Positions 51,414 through 59,799 of a stretch of 64,000 bases of DNA are shown piece by piece. The stretch is taken from the NCBI GenBank assembly GCA_020632885.1, contig JACKEQ010000006.1:205829-269828 (forward strand). The letters are read 5' to 3'. This DNA comes from Alphaproteobacteria bacterium. GTDB taxonomy: Bacteria > Myxococcota_A > UBA796 > GCA-2862545. A program made the translations under genes and the position numbers. The notes under the pieces were generated by a model. That model saw nothing but the letters and a program-made list of their open reading frames with translations, was not told where the DNA came from and ran no database searches. Positions within the stretch are counted from its first letter, which is position 1. Every line of letters begins with the position of its first letter.

Positions 51414-52079
51414 ATGCTCTCTGCGCTGTTCGGACGGAAGAAGACGGAGATGCCGACCGCCGAGACGGCGCTGCGGGGTCGCCCGGACCCCATGCCGGGC
51501 GTGCCGGAGGCCCACTTCGTGAACGGGCGGCCGCTGAAGGGTCCGTGGCCGGACGGTCTGGAGCGCGCCATGTTCGGCATGGGCTGCTTCTGGGGTGCCG
51601 AGCGCCGGCTCTGGCAGACGGACGGCGTGTACGTCACGGCGGTCGGGTACGCGGGCGGGATCACGCCGAACCCGACCTACCAGGAGGTGTGCACGGGGCA
51701 GACGGGTCACAACGAGGTCGTGCTGGTGGTGTTCGATCCGAAGGTGATCTCCTACGGCGAGCTCCTGAAGCTGTTCTTCGAGAGCCACGACCCCACGCAG
51801 GGCATGCGGCAGGGCAACGACGTCGGCACGCAGTACCGGTCGGGGATCTACACGTTCTCCGAGAGCCAGGCCCGCGCGGCGGACACGGCGAAGCGGGCGT
51901 ACTCGGCGCGCCTGGAGGCGGCGGGCTTCGGGTGCGTGACCACGGAGATCGTCGAGGCGCCCGAGCTCTTCTACGCGGAGGACTACCACCAGCAATATCT
52001 GGCCAAGAACCCCGGTGGCTACTGCGGGCTCGGCGGGACAGGGGTTTCCTGTCCGATCGGGATCGACCTGCCGGGCTGA
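51414..52079 (+). CDS. msrA: Peptide methionine sulfoxide reductase MsrA
   Basis: 221 aa from ATG 51414 (purine-rich site just before). Active site GMGCFWGAERRLW holds the catalytic Cys. Other landmarks are AVGYAGGITPNPTYQEVCTGQTGH, EDYHQQYLAKNP and the resolving Cys in GYCGLGG near the C-terminus; a further Cys follows in VSCP. It reduces methionine-S-sulfoxide in proteins. An extra N-terminal ~45 residues precede the family start; no signal peptide is visible. Confidence 0.93.
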   Translation: MLSALFGRKKTEMPTAETALRGRPDPMPGVPEAHFVNGRPLKGPWPDGLERAMFGMGCFWGAERRLWQTDGVYVTAVGYAGGITPNPTYQEVCTGQTGHNEVVLVVFDPKVISYGELLKLFFESHDPTQGMRQGNDVGTQYRSGIYTFSESQARAADTAKRAYSARLEAAGFGCVTTEIVEAPELFYAEDYHQQYLAKNPGGYCGLGGTGVSCPIGIDLPG

Positions 52080-52271
52080 AGTGCACGCAGGCCGCGGCCA
52101 TCGTCGACCGCCTTCGCCTGTCGGAGGCCAGAGGCGAACACTCCTGACCGCCACGCCGCGCTCCGACCGGCGCATACGGCGGTCCGCCCCCAGAGCTGTC
52201 GCCGCAGTCGTGCAGGTGCACGTGAATCCCCGATGCCCTGACCGACTTGCCACCGCGCGCGCCGATCGGAC

Positions 52272-54569
52272 TCAGCCGCCGAACTCCTGCTCGTGGAACC
52301 GCGGCCCCACGAGGAAGGTGCGGCCCGCGCAGGTCCAGGGCTGCCAGCCGACCAGCGCGTCGAAGTAGCCACGCTTGACGAAGTCCATGGTGAGCGCCTG
52401 CACGGGGAACAGGTGGGCCGCGTAGCGCTCACGGATGAAGTCATCGACCTCCGGGAGCTTCCAGTACGGGAGCGAGGGCTGCAGGTGGTGCGCGACGTGG
52501 TGCCGGTGGAAGTAGAGGCCGAGGCGGTCGAGGGCGGGGCCGAGGGTCAGGTCGGTGATGTTGAAGATCATGAGGTCGGCGTCGCGGTCGTCGTGCTCGA
52601 CCGGCCGGAGGGTGGTCTCGGCGCCATGGGTGGAGAACACGATCGCGATCAGCGCGAAGGACGCGAACAGCGGCAGGACCGCGACCACGAGCAGCGCCCA
52701 CGGCCCCAGGACCCGGGCCATCACCGCCCAGAACGCGACCAACCCCACCAGCTCGGCGACGTGGGCAGCCCCGGTCGGTCGCCGGAACGGGCTGAACTCG
52801 TTGTTCTTCAGCATCATCGGCCAGGCGAGCACCAGCAGCAGGCAGGCCTGGAACACGGCCGCCAACCAGCGTGGGGCGGGCTCGTAGATCCGCCGGAGGT
52901 AGAGATCGAGGCCGTTGCGCACGATGTCCGGGAGGGGGTGGTCGGTGGGCAGCCGCACCTTGGGGTCGGGGCCACTCTGGTTGAGGCGATGGTGCTGGAG
53001 GTGGGATGCCCGAAAGCCACGCCAGCTCGCGAACAGGAGCCAGGTCGTGGCCGTCCCGACCCATCGGTTCGCGCGTGCCCCCTGAAACATCGCGCCGTGC
53101 GCGGTGTCGTGGGCGACGGAGGAGAGCCCGTAGCCGTTGAGTCCCTGGACCGCGATCAGGATCGGGAGCAGCCAGACCGCATGGTCCAGTGACCACACCG
53201 ACGCGAGGGCCACGAGCACGACGCGCAGGAGCAGCCCGACGACCACGCCCACCCCGCGGTTCTCCGGTGCGAAGACCTCCGGACGCTCGTCCCGCAGGGC
53301 CGCGTCGATGGCATCGGTCGTGGGCTGCACGATCCGGCCCGTGAGCACGCCCTCCACATAGGTGTGGAAGGGCTGGAGCGGAACCTGTTCGGTGATGGGG
53401 CCACGGACGGGAGTCCCGCGTGCAGTGGTCTCGAGCTGGCGGATTCGGCGGTCGCAGCCGCCGCAGACCGTGCCCGCGCCCGTCGTGCCGCGAATCACGA
53501 GGGGGTCGAGGGTCTTCGCGTCGGCCTCCGTCAGCCCGACGCACGCGCAGAGCAGCTTCGGGCCGTCGTTGCCGCCGATGCGCCCCGTCGCCGCGAAGCG
53601 CTCCACGAGGACGGGCTTGATCGGTCGGCCCTGGATCAGCTTGCGGCAGAGGGGCTCCAGCCCGTCGGAGTCCCCCATGGTCTCGATGGCGACGAGCCGA
53701 TCGTCCGCCGTCAGGGAGATGGACCGGTCGCCCTCCGGACCCACGACCGTCCTGGCCACCCCGTGGTCCTCGAGACGCTTCCAGAGCGTCCGCTCGGCGG
53801 TCTTGGTGGCCGACCAGCGTGTGCCGTCGTCCTGGGTGACGACGGACGTCACACACGGCTCGCCCTCGTAGGTCCCCGATCCGATGCGGGTGACCGAGCG
53901 GCCGCCGGGTCCGCGGTAGACACTGCGCTGCAGCGCGACGATCGCCCGCAGCCCCATGTCGTCGACCAGCCAGCGCGAGAAGGTCTCCGCATCGACCTCG
54001 AGGCACACGAGATCCGTGCGCGCCAACAGGCGAGCGGAGCGCGGCGCCCCGTCGACCACACCGACCTCGCCGAAGAGGTCACCCGGCGTCATGGTTCCGA
54101 GCACTTTGCCCTTCCGGCTCGCCTCGGCCTCTCCGCGAAGCACGAACCACACCGCATCCGGGGGCGCGTCCTGCTCGGCCACGACGTGTCCTGCGGCGTA
54201 CACCACGAGCCGGCTCCCTCCCGGATCGACCCCGTAGCGACGGGCCAGTCGTCCGACCCGATCCACCGCGGCCTTCGTGACCATGTCCATGGTGCGGTCC
54301 TTCGGGTGCACGTCGTCGCTCCCGGCCCCTCGGCGCAGCGTGACCGCGGTGACCGCTCGCATGCCGACCGTCCGCGGCTCCCCCGTGCGGACGCCGTGGG
54401 CGCCGAACGTGCCGCCAGCCGCGAAGGTGCGGATCCCGACCGGGGTCCCTTCGGCGAGCAGGAACGCCTCCATCTCGCCGGCCTCGACCGTGTAGAGCGC
54501 TTCGGAAGGGTCGCCGGGCTCGTAGAGCACTTCGCCTGGGGTGAGCGTCAGCAGGTCGAGGTCGGGCAT
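52272..54569 (-). CDS. Fusion of two cyclic-nucleotide-binding domains, BFD-type [2Fe-2S] domain and fatty-acid desaturase
   Basis: ~765 aa from ATG 54569. Two cNMP/CRP-like beta-roll domains lie at ~5-90 and ~100-205; the second has LGTMTPGDLFGEVGVVDGAPRSA. A middle region leads to a BFD-like [2Fe-2S] motif with CACVGLTEADA (~340) and CGGC (~368), four Cys in CxC...CxxC spacing. The C-terminal third is a membrane fatty-acid desaturase with HDTAH (~486), HLQHH (~523) and HHVAHH (~690), a complete set of His boxes. Desaturase activity needs electrons, which the BFD-like domain could supply. This combination is unusual. The ABC exporter upstream (79 bp gap) also carries a cNMP domain. Confidence 0.9.
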   Translation of the reverse strand: MPDLDLLTLTPGEVLYEPGDPSEALYTVEAGEMEAFLLAEGTPVGIRTFAAGGTFGAHGVRTGEPRTVGMRAVTAVTLRRGAGSDDVHPKDRTMDMVTKAAVDRVGRLARRYGVDPGGSRLVVYAAGHVVAEQDAPPDAVWFVLRGEAEASRKGKVLGTMTPGDLFGEVGVVDGAPRSARLLARTDLVCLEVDAETFSRWLVDDMGLRAIVALQRSVYRGPGGRSVTRIGSGTYEGEPCVTSVVTQDDGTRWSATKTAERTLWKRLEDHGVARTVVGPEGDRSISLTADDRLVAIETMGDSDGLEPLCRKLIQGRPIKPVLVERFAATGRIGGNDGPKLLCACVGLTEADAKTLDPLVIRGTTGAGTVCGGCDRRIRQLETTARGTPVRGPITEQVPLQPFHTYVEGVLTGRIVQPTTDAIDAALRDERPEVFAPENRGVGVVVGLLLRVVLVALASVWSLDHAVWLLPILIAVQGLNGYGLSSVAHDTAHGAMFQGARANRWVGTATTWLLFASWRGFRASHLQHHRLNQSGPDPKVRLPTDHPLPDIVRNGLDLYLRRIYEPAPRWLAAVFQACLLLVLAWPMMLKNNEFSPFRRPTGAAHVAELVGLVAFWAVMARVLGPWALLVVAVLPLFASFALIAIVFSTHGAETTLRPVEHDDRDADLMIFNITDLTLGPALDRLGLYFHRHHVAHHLQPSLPYWKLPEVDDFIRERYAAHLFPVQALTMDFVKRGYFDALVGWQPWTCAGRTFLVGPRFHEQEFGG

Positions 54570-54647
54570 GCTTGGTCCGGGGGTGGGTCGTCCGTCTTCA
54601 TGGACACCTGGGTCGACGAAGATGCGCGGGGACACCCCCGCGTGGGG

Positions 54648-56792
54648 TCACGACGACGGCGTGGTGGGCACCGAGGGATCGGGACCGAGCTCCACCTGCT
54701 CCTGCTCCAGGAGCTCTTCGAGCTGGACCTGGCTCAGCGAGAGGAGCACACAGGGTGTGAGCGACCGCACGCTCGCGGTCCGGCGAACGTTGCGCAGGAG
54801 CGCGATCTCCCCGAAGTAGTCGCCGTCGATGCACTTGCGGATCTCCTTCTCCACCCCGTCGGCACCGGTCTCCCGTACCGAGGTCGTTCCCCGGACGATG
54901 ACGTAGAACCGCTCCCCGATCTCGCCCTGCCGGATGATGTCGACGTCCGCTCGGACGTGCTCGACCTCGAACTGGGTCGCGAGGCGCTCCAGCGCGGAGG
55001 TCGGGAGGCGGGACAGGATGGGGATCGAGCGCAACCCGTCTGGGGAGACATCCACCGGGCTGCCGTCCTCTCCCAGTGAGAACCGCGCCTGATGGCGGAA
55101 GAGCTCCGCGAAGAGCCCCTCCTGGGCGAGCAGGGACTCGGGGTCGCCGGCCTCGACGAGGCGGCCCTGATCGAGCACCAGGACCCGGTCGGCGTCGCGC
55201 GCGGAGGCGACACGATGGGTCACCGAGATGACCGTTCGGCCCCGCGAGAGAACCGCGAGAGTCTCGTTGATGACGGCCTCCGTCCCGGGATCGAGGGCGC
55301 TCGTCGCCTCGTCCAGGACCAGGATGGCCGGGTCGCGAACCAGGGCACGCGCGATCGCGATGCGCTGTCGCTGGCCACCCGAGAGGTTCGACGCAGCGGG
55401 GTTCAGGACGGTGTCGTAGCCGTCTGGCATCGCGAGGATGGTGCTGTGGATGCGGGCCTGCCTCGCCGCGTGCTCGATCTCCTCGTTCGTGGCGTCGAGC
55501 CGTCCCATGCGGATGTTGTCACGCACCGACAGGCCGAAGAGCGAGGCTTCCTGGAACACGATCGCGCAGTGACTTCGAAGGGCGCCCGGATCCAGCGTCG
55601 ACGTGTCCTGCCCGTCCCACAGGATCTCGCCCGCGCCGTGTCGGTCGAGGCCGAGCAGCAGCCGGACGACGGTGCTCTTGCCCGATCCACTGGGTCCGAC
55701 GATCGCCGTGCGCTCGCCCCGCCCGAACCTGCAGGACAGACCGTCCAGGACGGGAGATCCGGGGACGTAGCCGAACGAGACGTCGCGGAGCTCGATGGAA
55801 TCACGAAAGACCGGGACGGTCCCGGACGCGCCCGCGGGAGTCTCCCGATCCTCACCCTGGAGCTCGGCTTCGAGCACGGCCAGGCTCTCGGACGCCCGGA
55901 CGAGGGTCGGCACGCTCTCGCTGATCATGCGGATCCCGGCGACCACGTTGAGCAACAGGCCGAGGAAGGCGAACAGGGCCCCCATCGTGAGGTGCCCCGC
56001 GAACACGAACCCCGCGCTCACCACGATGGCCACGGTCAACACGGCGTCGGCCCCGACCTCGGTTCCTCCCTGGGTGAGCAGGGTCCACAGTGCGACGCTG
56101 CGTGAGCGTCCCTCGAGCACGGTCGCTCCGGTGAGAAACCGCGAGCGCCACCAGGACTCCAAGCCGAAGGCGCGGATCACGTGCTGCGCGGACAGGATGT
56201 CCTGCAGGGACACCAGCAACGCGTCCTTCGCCTCGCGCGTCTCCTTCGTGGACGTAGCGACCCGAGCGCGGGTGAGCGCTGGCGGGACGGCGGCGAGGGG
56301 CAGCGACACGAGGAAGACGAGCGCGAGGTCCCACTTCACCAGGAACAGGGCGACGAAGCTCATGAGGCTGACCAAGACGCCGATCAGCGCGCGTGGACCG
56401 GCCTCGATGAGCAACGACTCGAGGGCGTCCAGGTGCTCGGTGAACGGGGCCAGCTTCTTCGGAATCGACACGGCCTCGACGGAGGGCGTCCAGAGTCTCC
56501 GGTCGAGGAGCGACTCCCGGAGCGACGTGAGGACCTGTGCGCTCAGGCGTGCCAGCAAGGTCGCCCGACCCGCCCACAGCAGACCCTTGACGGCCCAGAG
56601 CCCGACCAGCCCGATCACCAGGGCGACGAGATAGCCGGAGTCCTCGGACTTCACGGCGTCGTCGAAGAGCGCTCGGTGCAGGAAGGGTCCGGTGAGGGCG
56701 GCGACCGACTGGCCGACGAGCACCAGGACCGCCGACATCGCCCCTCCCGGCGCTCGACGGAAGACCGAAAGCAGCTTTGGGACGAGCGACAC
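54648..56792 (-). CDS. ABC exporter with C-terminal cyclic-nucleotide-binding domain
   Basis: ~714 aa from GTG 56792, chosen because GAGGGAGGA precedes it. Six transmembrane helices (~15-310) lead to an ATPase domain with Walker A GPSGSGKST (~366), signature NLSGGQRQR (~470) and Walker B ILVLDEATSALD. At ~590-700 is a cNMP-binding domain (FYVIVRGTTSVRETG, DYFGEIALLRNVRRTASV) that could gate transport. The MsbA/lipid-exporter-like architecture makes a lipid or peptide substrate likely; it is not defined by sequence. It shares orientation with the cNMP-BFD-desaturase gene. Confidence 0.92.
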   Translation of the reverse strand: MSLVPKLLSVFRRAPGGAMSAVLVLVGQSVAALTGPFLHRALFDDAVKSEDSGYLVALVIGLVGLWAVKGLLWAGRATLLARLSAQVLTSLRESLLDRRLWTPSVEAVSIPKKLAPFTEHLDALESLLIEAGPRALIGVLVSLMSFVALFLVKWDLALVFLVSLPLAAVPPALTRARVATSTKETREAKDALLVSLQDILSAQHVIRAFGLESWWRSRFLTGATVLEGRSRSVALWTLLTQGGTEVGADAVLTVAIVVSAGFVFAGHLTMGALFAFLGLLLNVVAGIRMISESVPTLVRASESLAVLEAELQGEDRETPAGASGTVPVFRDSIELRDVSFGYVPGSPVLDGLSCRFGRGERTAIVGPSGSGKSTVVRLLLGLDRHGAGEILWDGQDTSTLDPGALRSHCAIVFQEASLFGLSVRDNIRMGRLDATNEEIEHAARQARIHSTILAMPDGYDTVLNPAASNLSGGQRQRIAIARALVRDPAILVLDEATSALDPGTEAVINETLAVLSRGRTVISVTHRVASARDADRVLVLDQGRLVEAGDPESLLAQEGLFAELFRHQARFSLGEDGSPVDVSPDGLRSIPILSRLPTSALERLATQFEVEHVRADVDIIRQGEIGERFYVIVRGTTSVRETGADGVEKEIRKCIDGDYFGEIALLRNVRRTASVRSLTPCVLLSLSQVQLEELLEQEQVELGPDPSVPTTPSS

Positions 56793-56965
56793 GAACAGTC
56801 CTCCCTCGATCGCGCAGGAGGCCGGGCGTATCACGCAACGTTCCGGGCAGAGACCGGGCCAGAGGCACGGCCTCCCGCCCGATCGGTGTCACGCACCCGA
56901 AGTCGCGAGGGATCCACGCTGGCCGCTGGCTGGAGACCGAGAGCGATTCTCGGGGTGCACGGCTG

Positions 56966-57508
56966 TCACTTCCCCACTTCGTCTCTGAGGGCGTCGAGGT
57001 TGGCCTCCAGCCCACCCACCAGAAGGCTCGGCGCGGGCAGCGTTCCGCGCCAACGGGACTTCGCGGGGAAGACCACCACGGTGTCGTAGAGCACGCCGGC
57101 CTCGGTCTCGCCCGTGCGCCAGCGGGCATGGGGAGTGATGGGCTCCAGGTCGCGCATGGCGTCGGACCAGGTCCGATCGGGGTCCCAGAGCTGGACCACC
57201 CGGGAGTCGGTGAGTCGTGCGACGGCCTCTGGCCTCGGGGGCGGCTGCCCGTCGAGAATGGGCTCCCAGACCGCGAAGACACGCATCTCGGCGTCCGTCT
57301 GGTTCAGCATCTGTTGGAGTGCAGAGGCCCCCTGCACACACTCGGTTCAACCCGCAGAGAGCAGTACCAGCACCCGCGGGACACGGCGCGCCTGCTCGAA
57401 CAGGGCGCGGCTGTGGGCCTCGTCGGTAGGGGGCGGACCGGAGGCACCGGTGAAGGTCGGGGACGCGGGCTTGGGCCCACAGGCGAGCAGGACGGGGAAC
57501 AGGAGCAT
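56966..57508 (-). CDS. Probable selenoprotein: thioredoxin-like UxxC lipoprotein (UGA at 57347-57349 read as Sec)
   Basis: The minus-strand frame from ATG 57508 starts with MLLFPVLLACGPKP, a lipobox signal. It reads to an in-frame UGA, then continues with no further stop for ~126 codons with the genome's codon pattern to a TGA at 56966. Around the UGA the protein reads LLSAG-U-TECVQGA, so Sec takes the first Cys of a CxxC thioredoxin site. Downstream residues (VFAVWEPIL, RVVQLWDPDRTWS) match a thioredoxin-like family I know with Cys there. A hairpin lies just 3' of the UGA (see 57319-57337). Total ~180 aa, envelope redox role inferred. Without recoding the gene would be broken. Confidence 0.82.
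57319..57337 (-). promoter_or_regulatory. Candidate bacterial SECIS hairpin
   Basis: Reading the mRNA (minus strand), GUGCAG pairs with CUGCAC around the loop GGGGCCU. The loop begins 16 nt after the UGA codon and starts with GG. Bacterial SECIS elements lie immediately downstream of the UGA at about this distance with a G in the first loop positions. The stem is short (six pairs), and outer pairing is imperfect. No SelB or SelC gene is visible in the window. Confidence 0.6.
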
Positions 57509-57735
57509 GAGGCCGTTCTTGCCCGGTCCGCGTCCGAGGCGCCGTCGCCCGTGACGGGTGTAGACCATCTTCGACCCACGACGATGGCCCGCGAAGCAAG
57601 GAGGCACACGACGGCTCCGGCGCCCAGGGCGCTGCACGTGGACACGGACGGCTCCGATGGACCCGAACCCCCGAGATCCAGCGTGAAGGACGAGTCCACA
57701 CCTCCCCGCCCCGCCGCGTGCGAGGATGCCCGGCG

Positions 57736-59799
57736 ATGGACCTCTCCCCTCCCATCGAGCATCTCGCCGTCCCGCTGGCTCAGCTCCTCCTCCGCGCCCA
57801 GAACGGGAAGTCGCCGCTCGAACGCCACAACTGCGCCTACTACCTCGGCGAGGCCGCGGTCAAGGTGGTGGGTGCCACGGCCGTCGCCACCTGGCTCCAC
57901 AGCGAGCCGCCACCGGACGACCCTCTCTGGAGGCGCGTCGAGCTCCTGGCCCGGCCGAGCCTGGGGCACTGGGTGGCGTGGATCCGCGAGGTCGAGCGCG
58001 CCCTGTCCCCGCCCATCCTCCACATCGAGGTCGGCGCCACCGCCGCCGCCACACGCTGGGCGGAGCAGGCCATCGAGCGCGAGGTGCTCGATCGCTCCGC
58101 CCTCCGATCCCTGCGCAGGGCCGGCCCCCTGGGCTTCTTCGAGCAGCTCGTGCGCTACCGGAACGAGGTGATCGGGCACGGCGCGCAGAGGGTGAGCGGC
58201 TTCTACGAGGTGGTGGGGCCCCTCCTGCTCGACGCGGTGCTCGAGCAGCTCGGCAGGATCCCATGGCTCTGGGACGGGTCGGTGGCCGGGCCGGACACCC
58301 CGGGTCGCGGGTTCTCCGTTCACGACCTCACGCTGGCCCCGTTCGTCATGGGCGCCACAGACGACGGGCTCGACCGTGAGCGCGTCCTCTTCTTCAACCG
58401 CGCGGTCGTCCGGGGCACGAAGGTCCGGCGCGTCGAGTACCTCGACTACGCCACGGGCGAGACGGCCGAGCTCGACACCGTCGGAGTACTCCAGGAGCTC
58501 CTCGGCACCGACACCATCGAGGACGACGCCACCAGCGAGCGCGAGCGCGTCGGGGACTACCTGGTGGAGTCGGTGCTGGGGCAGGGCGCGATGGGCGTCG
58601 TGCACCAGGCCCGACAGCTCGGGCTCGGGCGGAAGGTCGCCCTGAAGACCCTCTCCGAGGCTCTCGCCACCGACGAGGTCGCCCGACGTCGGTTCCAGCG
58701 TGAGGTGCAGGCCCTCGCACGATGCGACCACCCGAACGTCGTGAAGGTGCTGGCGGCTGGCGAGCGGGGTGGGCTCCCCTACTACGCGATGGAGTTCATC
58801 GAGGGCCGCGATCTCTCCCACACCGACGAGCTCGAGCCCCGCACGGCCGCGCGCCTGTTCGAGGGCGCTGCCCAGGGCCTGCAGCACCTCCACGAGCACG
58901 GCATCGTGCACCGGGACGTGAAGCCCGCGAACATCATGCACGCCGGCGACCGGCTGGTGATCATGGACCTCGGTCTGGCCCGCATCGGTGATGCCTCCCA
59001 GGGCCTCACGGCGGCGGACGACCGCGTGCTCGGGACCCTGCGCTACATGCCTCCCGAGCAGCTCACCCAGAACCGGGAGGGCGTGGACGCACGCGCAGAC
59101 GTGTACGCCCTCGGTGCCACCCTCTACGAGGTCCTCACCGGCCACCCCGCGCTGGACGGTGACAGCCGGGAACGCCTCGTGCACCAGATCCTCCACGAGT
59201 CACCGCCGCCCGCGTCCACCCACCTCGCTCTGCCCCCGGGCTTCGATGCCGTGCTGCGGAGGGCGGTGGCGAAGCGGCCGGAAGACCGCTACCCCAGCGC
59301 CGCGGCCCTGGCTTCCGACCTCCGCGCGCTCTCCGAGGGTGCGGCGGTCTCGGTACCGGCCGAGCGGCGGCCCGTGGCACGCGTCGCGCTCGGGCTCCTG
59401 GCCGTCGTCGGCATCTTCGGGCTCGCCGGGGTCTGGCTGGCGGCTCCCCGCGGCTCCCGGAGAACGTGGAGGCCCGGATCACGGAGCTGGACCTGCCTCC
59501 GGGGGCATCCCACGTCACCTCGAGCTCGGACGGCCGCACGCTCGCGTGGACGCAGGACGACCACGTCTGGTTCCGCGTGGCGGGCGGCGAGCCCCGCGAC
59601 CTCACCCCCGAGCTCGAAGGAAGCGCGAGCTACCCGTCGACCTCCCCGGATGGCCGACAGATCGTCTACAGCGCGAACGAGGCCCTCTGGATCACCGATC
59701 TCCCGGAGGGGAACCCGCGGCTGCTCGTGGATCGGGGGATGGCGGCACACTGGTCTCCCGACGGCGGGACCCTGGCCTACCTGGTCCCGAGCGCCATGA
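57736..59799 (+). CDS. Ser/Thr kinase with HEPN-like N-terminal domain, C-terminus frameshifted
   Basis: The frame from ATG 57736 gives ~687 aa; real homology ends near residue ~575 after a membrane helix (VALGLLAVVGIFGLAGVWLAAP). The N-terminal ~260 residues are unrecognised but hold FFEQLVRYRNEVIGHGAQR, an R-x5-H pattern as in HEPN domains. The kinase (~280-540) has LGQGAMGVVH, VALKTL, HRDVKPANIM and DLGLAR (DLG for DFG). Past the helix the codons lose the genome's pattern; the beta-propeller part expected there lies in another frame at 59466. Diverges from the selenoprotein gene. Confidence 0.85.
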   Translation: MDLSPPIEHLAVPLAQLLLRAQNGKSPLERHNCAYYLGEAAVKVVGATAVATWLHSEPPPDDPLWRRVELLARPSLGHWVAWIREVERALSPPILHIEVGATAAATRWAEQAIEREVLDRSALRSLRRAGPLGFFEQLVRYRNEVIGHGAQRVSGFYEVVGPLLLDAVLEQLGRIPWLWDGSVAGPDTPGRGFSVHDLTLAPFVMGATDDGLDRERVLFFNRAVVRGTKVRRVEYLDYATGETAELDTVGVLQELLGTDTIEDDATSERERVGDYLVESVLGQGAMGVVHQARQLGLGRKVALKTLSEALATDEVARRRFQREVQALARCDHPNVVKVLAAGERGGLPYYAMEFIEGRDLSHTDELEPRTAARLFEGAAQGLQHLHEHGIVHRDVKPANIMHAGDRLVIMDLGLARIGDASQGLTAADDRVLGTLRYMPPEQLTQNREGVDARADVYALGATLYEVLTGHPALDGDSRERLVHQILHESPPPASTHLALPPGFDAVLRRAVAKRPEDRYPSAAALASDLRALSEGAAVSVPAERRPVARVALGLLAVVGIFGLAGVWLAAPRGSRRTWRPGSRSWTCLRGHPTSPRARTAARSRGRRTTTSGSAWRAASPATSPPSSKEARATRRPPRMADRSSTARTRPSGSPISRRGTRGCSWIGGWRHTGLPTAGPWPTWSRAP

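Noticed and set aside
52080..52271. Possible small gene between msrA and the desaturase fusion
   Set aside because: Open frames here lack a ribosome site and the genome's codon pattern; taken as noncoding.
57304..59196. 630-codon minus-strand frame over the kinase region
   Set aside because: Shadow of the plus-strand kinase, whose motifs fix the coding strand; the minus product has no recognisable domain.
59441..59460. 10-bp duplication (cggctccccg cggctcccgg) as the cause of the kinase frameshift
   Set aside because: Removing one copy shifts the frame by the wrong amount (loss of 10 does not restore the propeller frame); a single missing base does.
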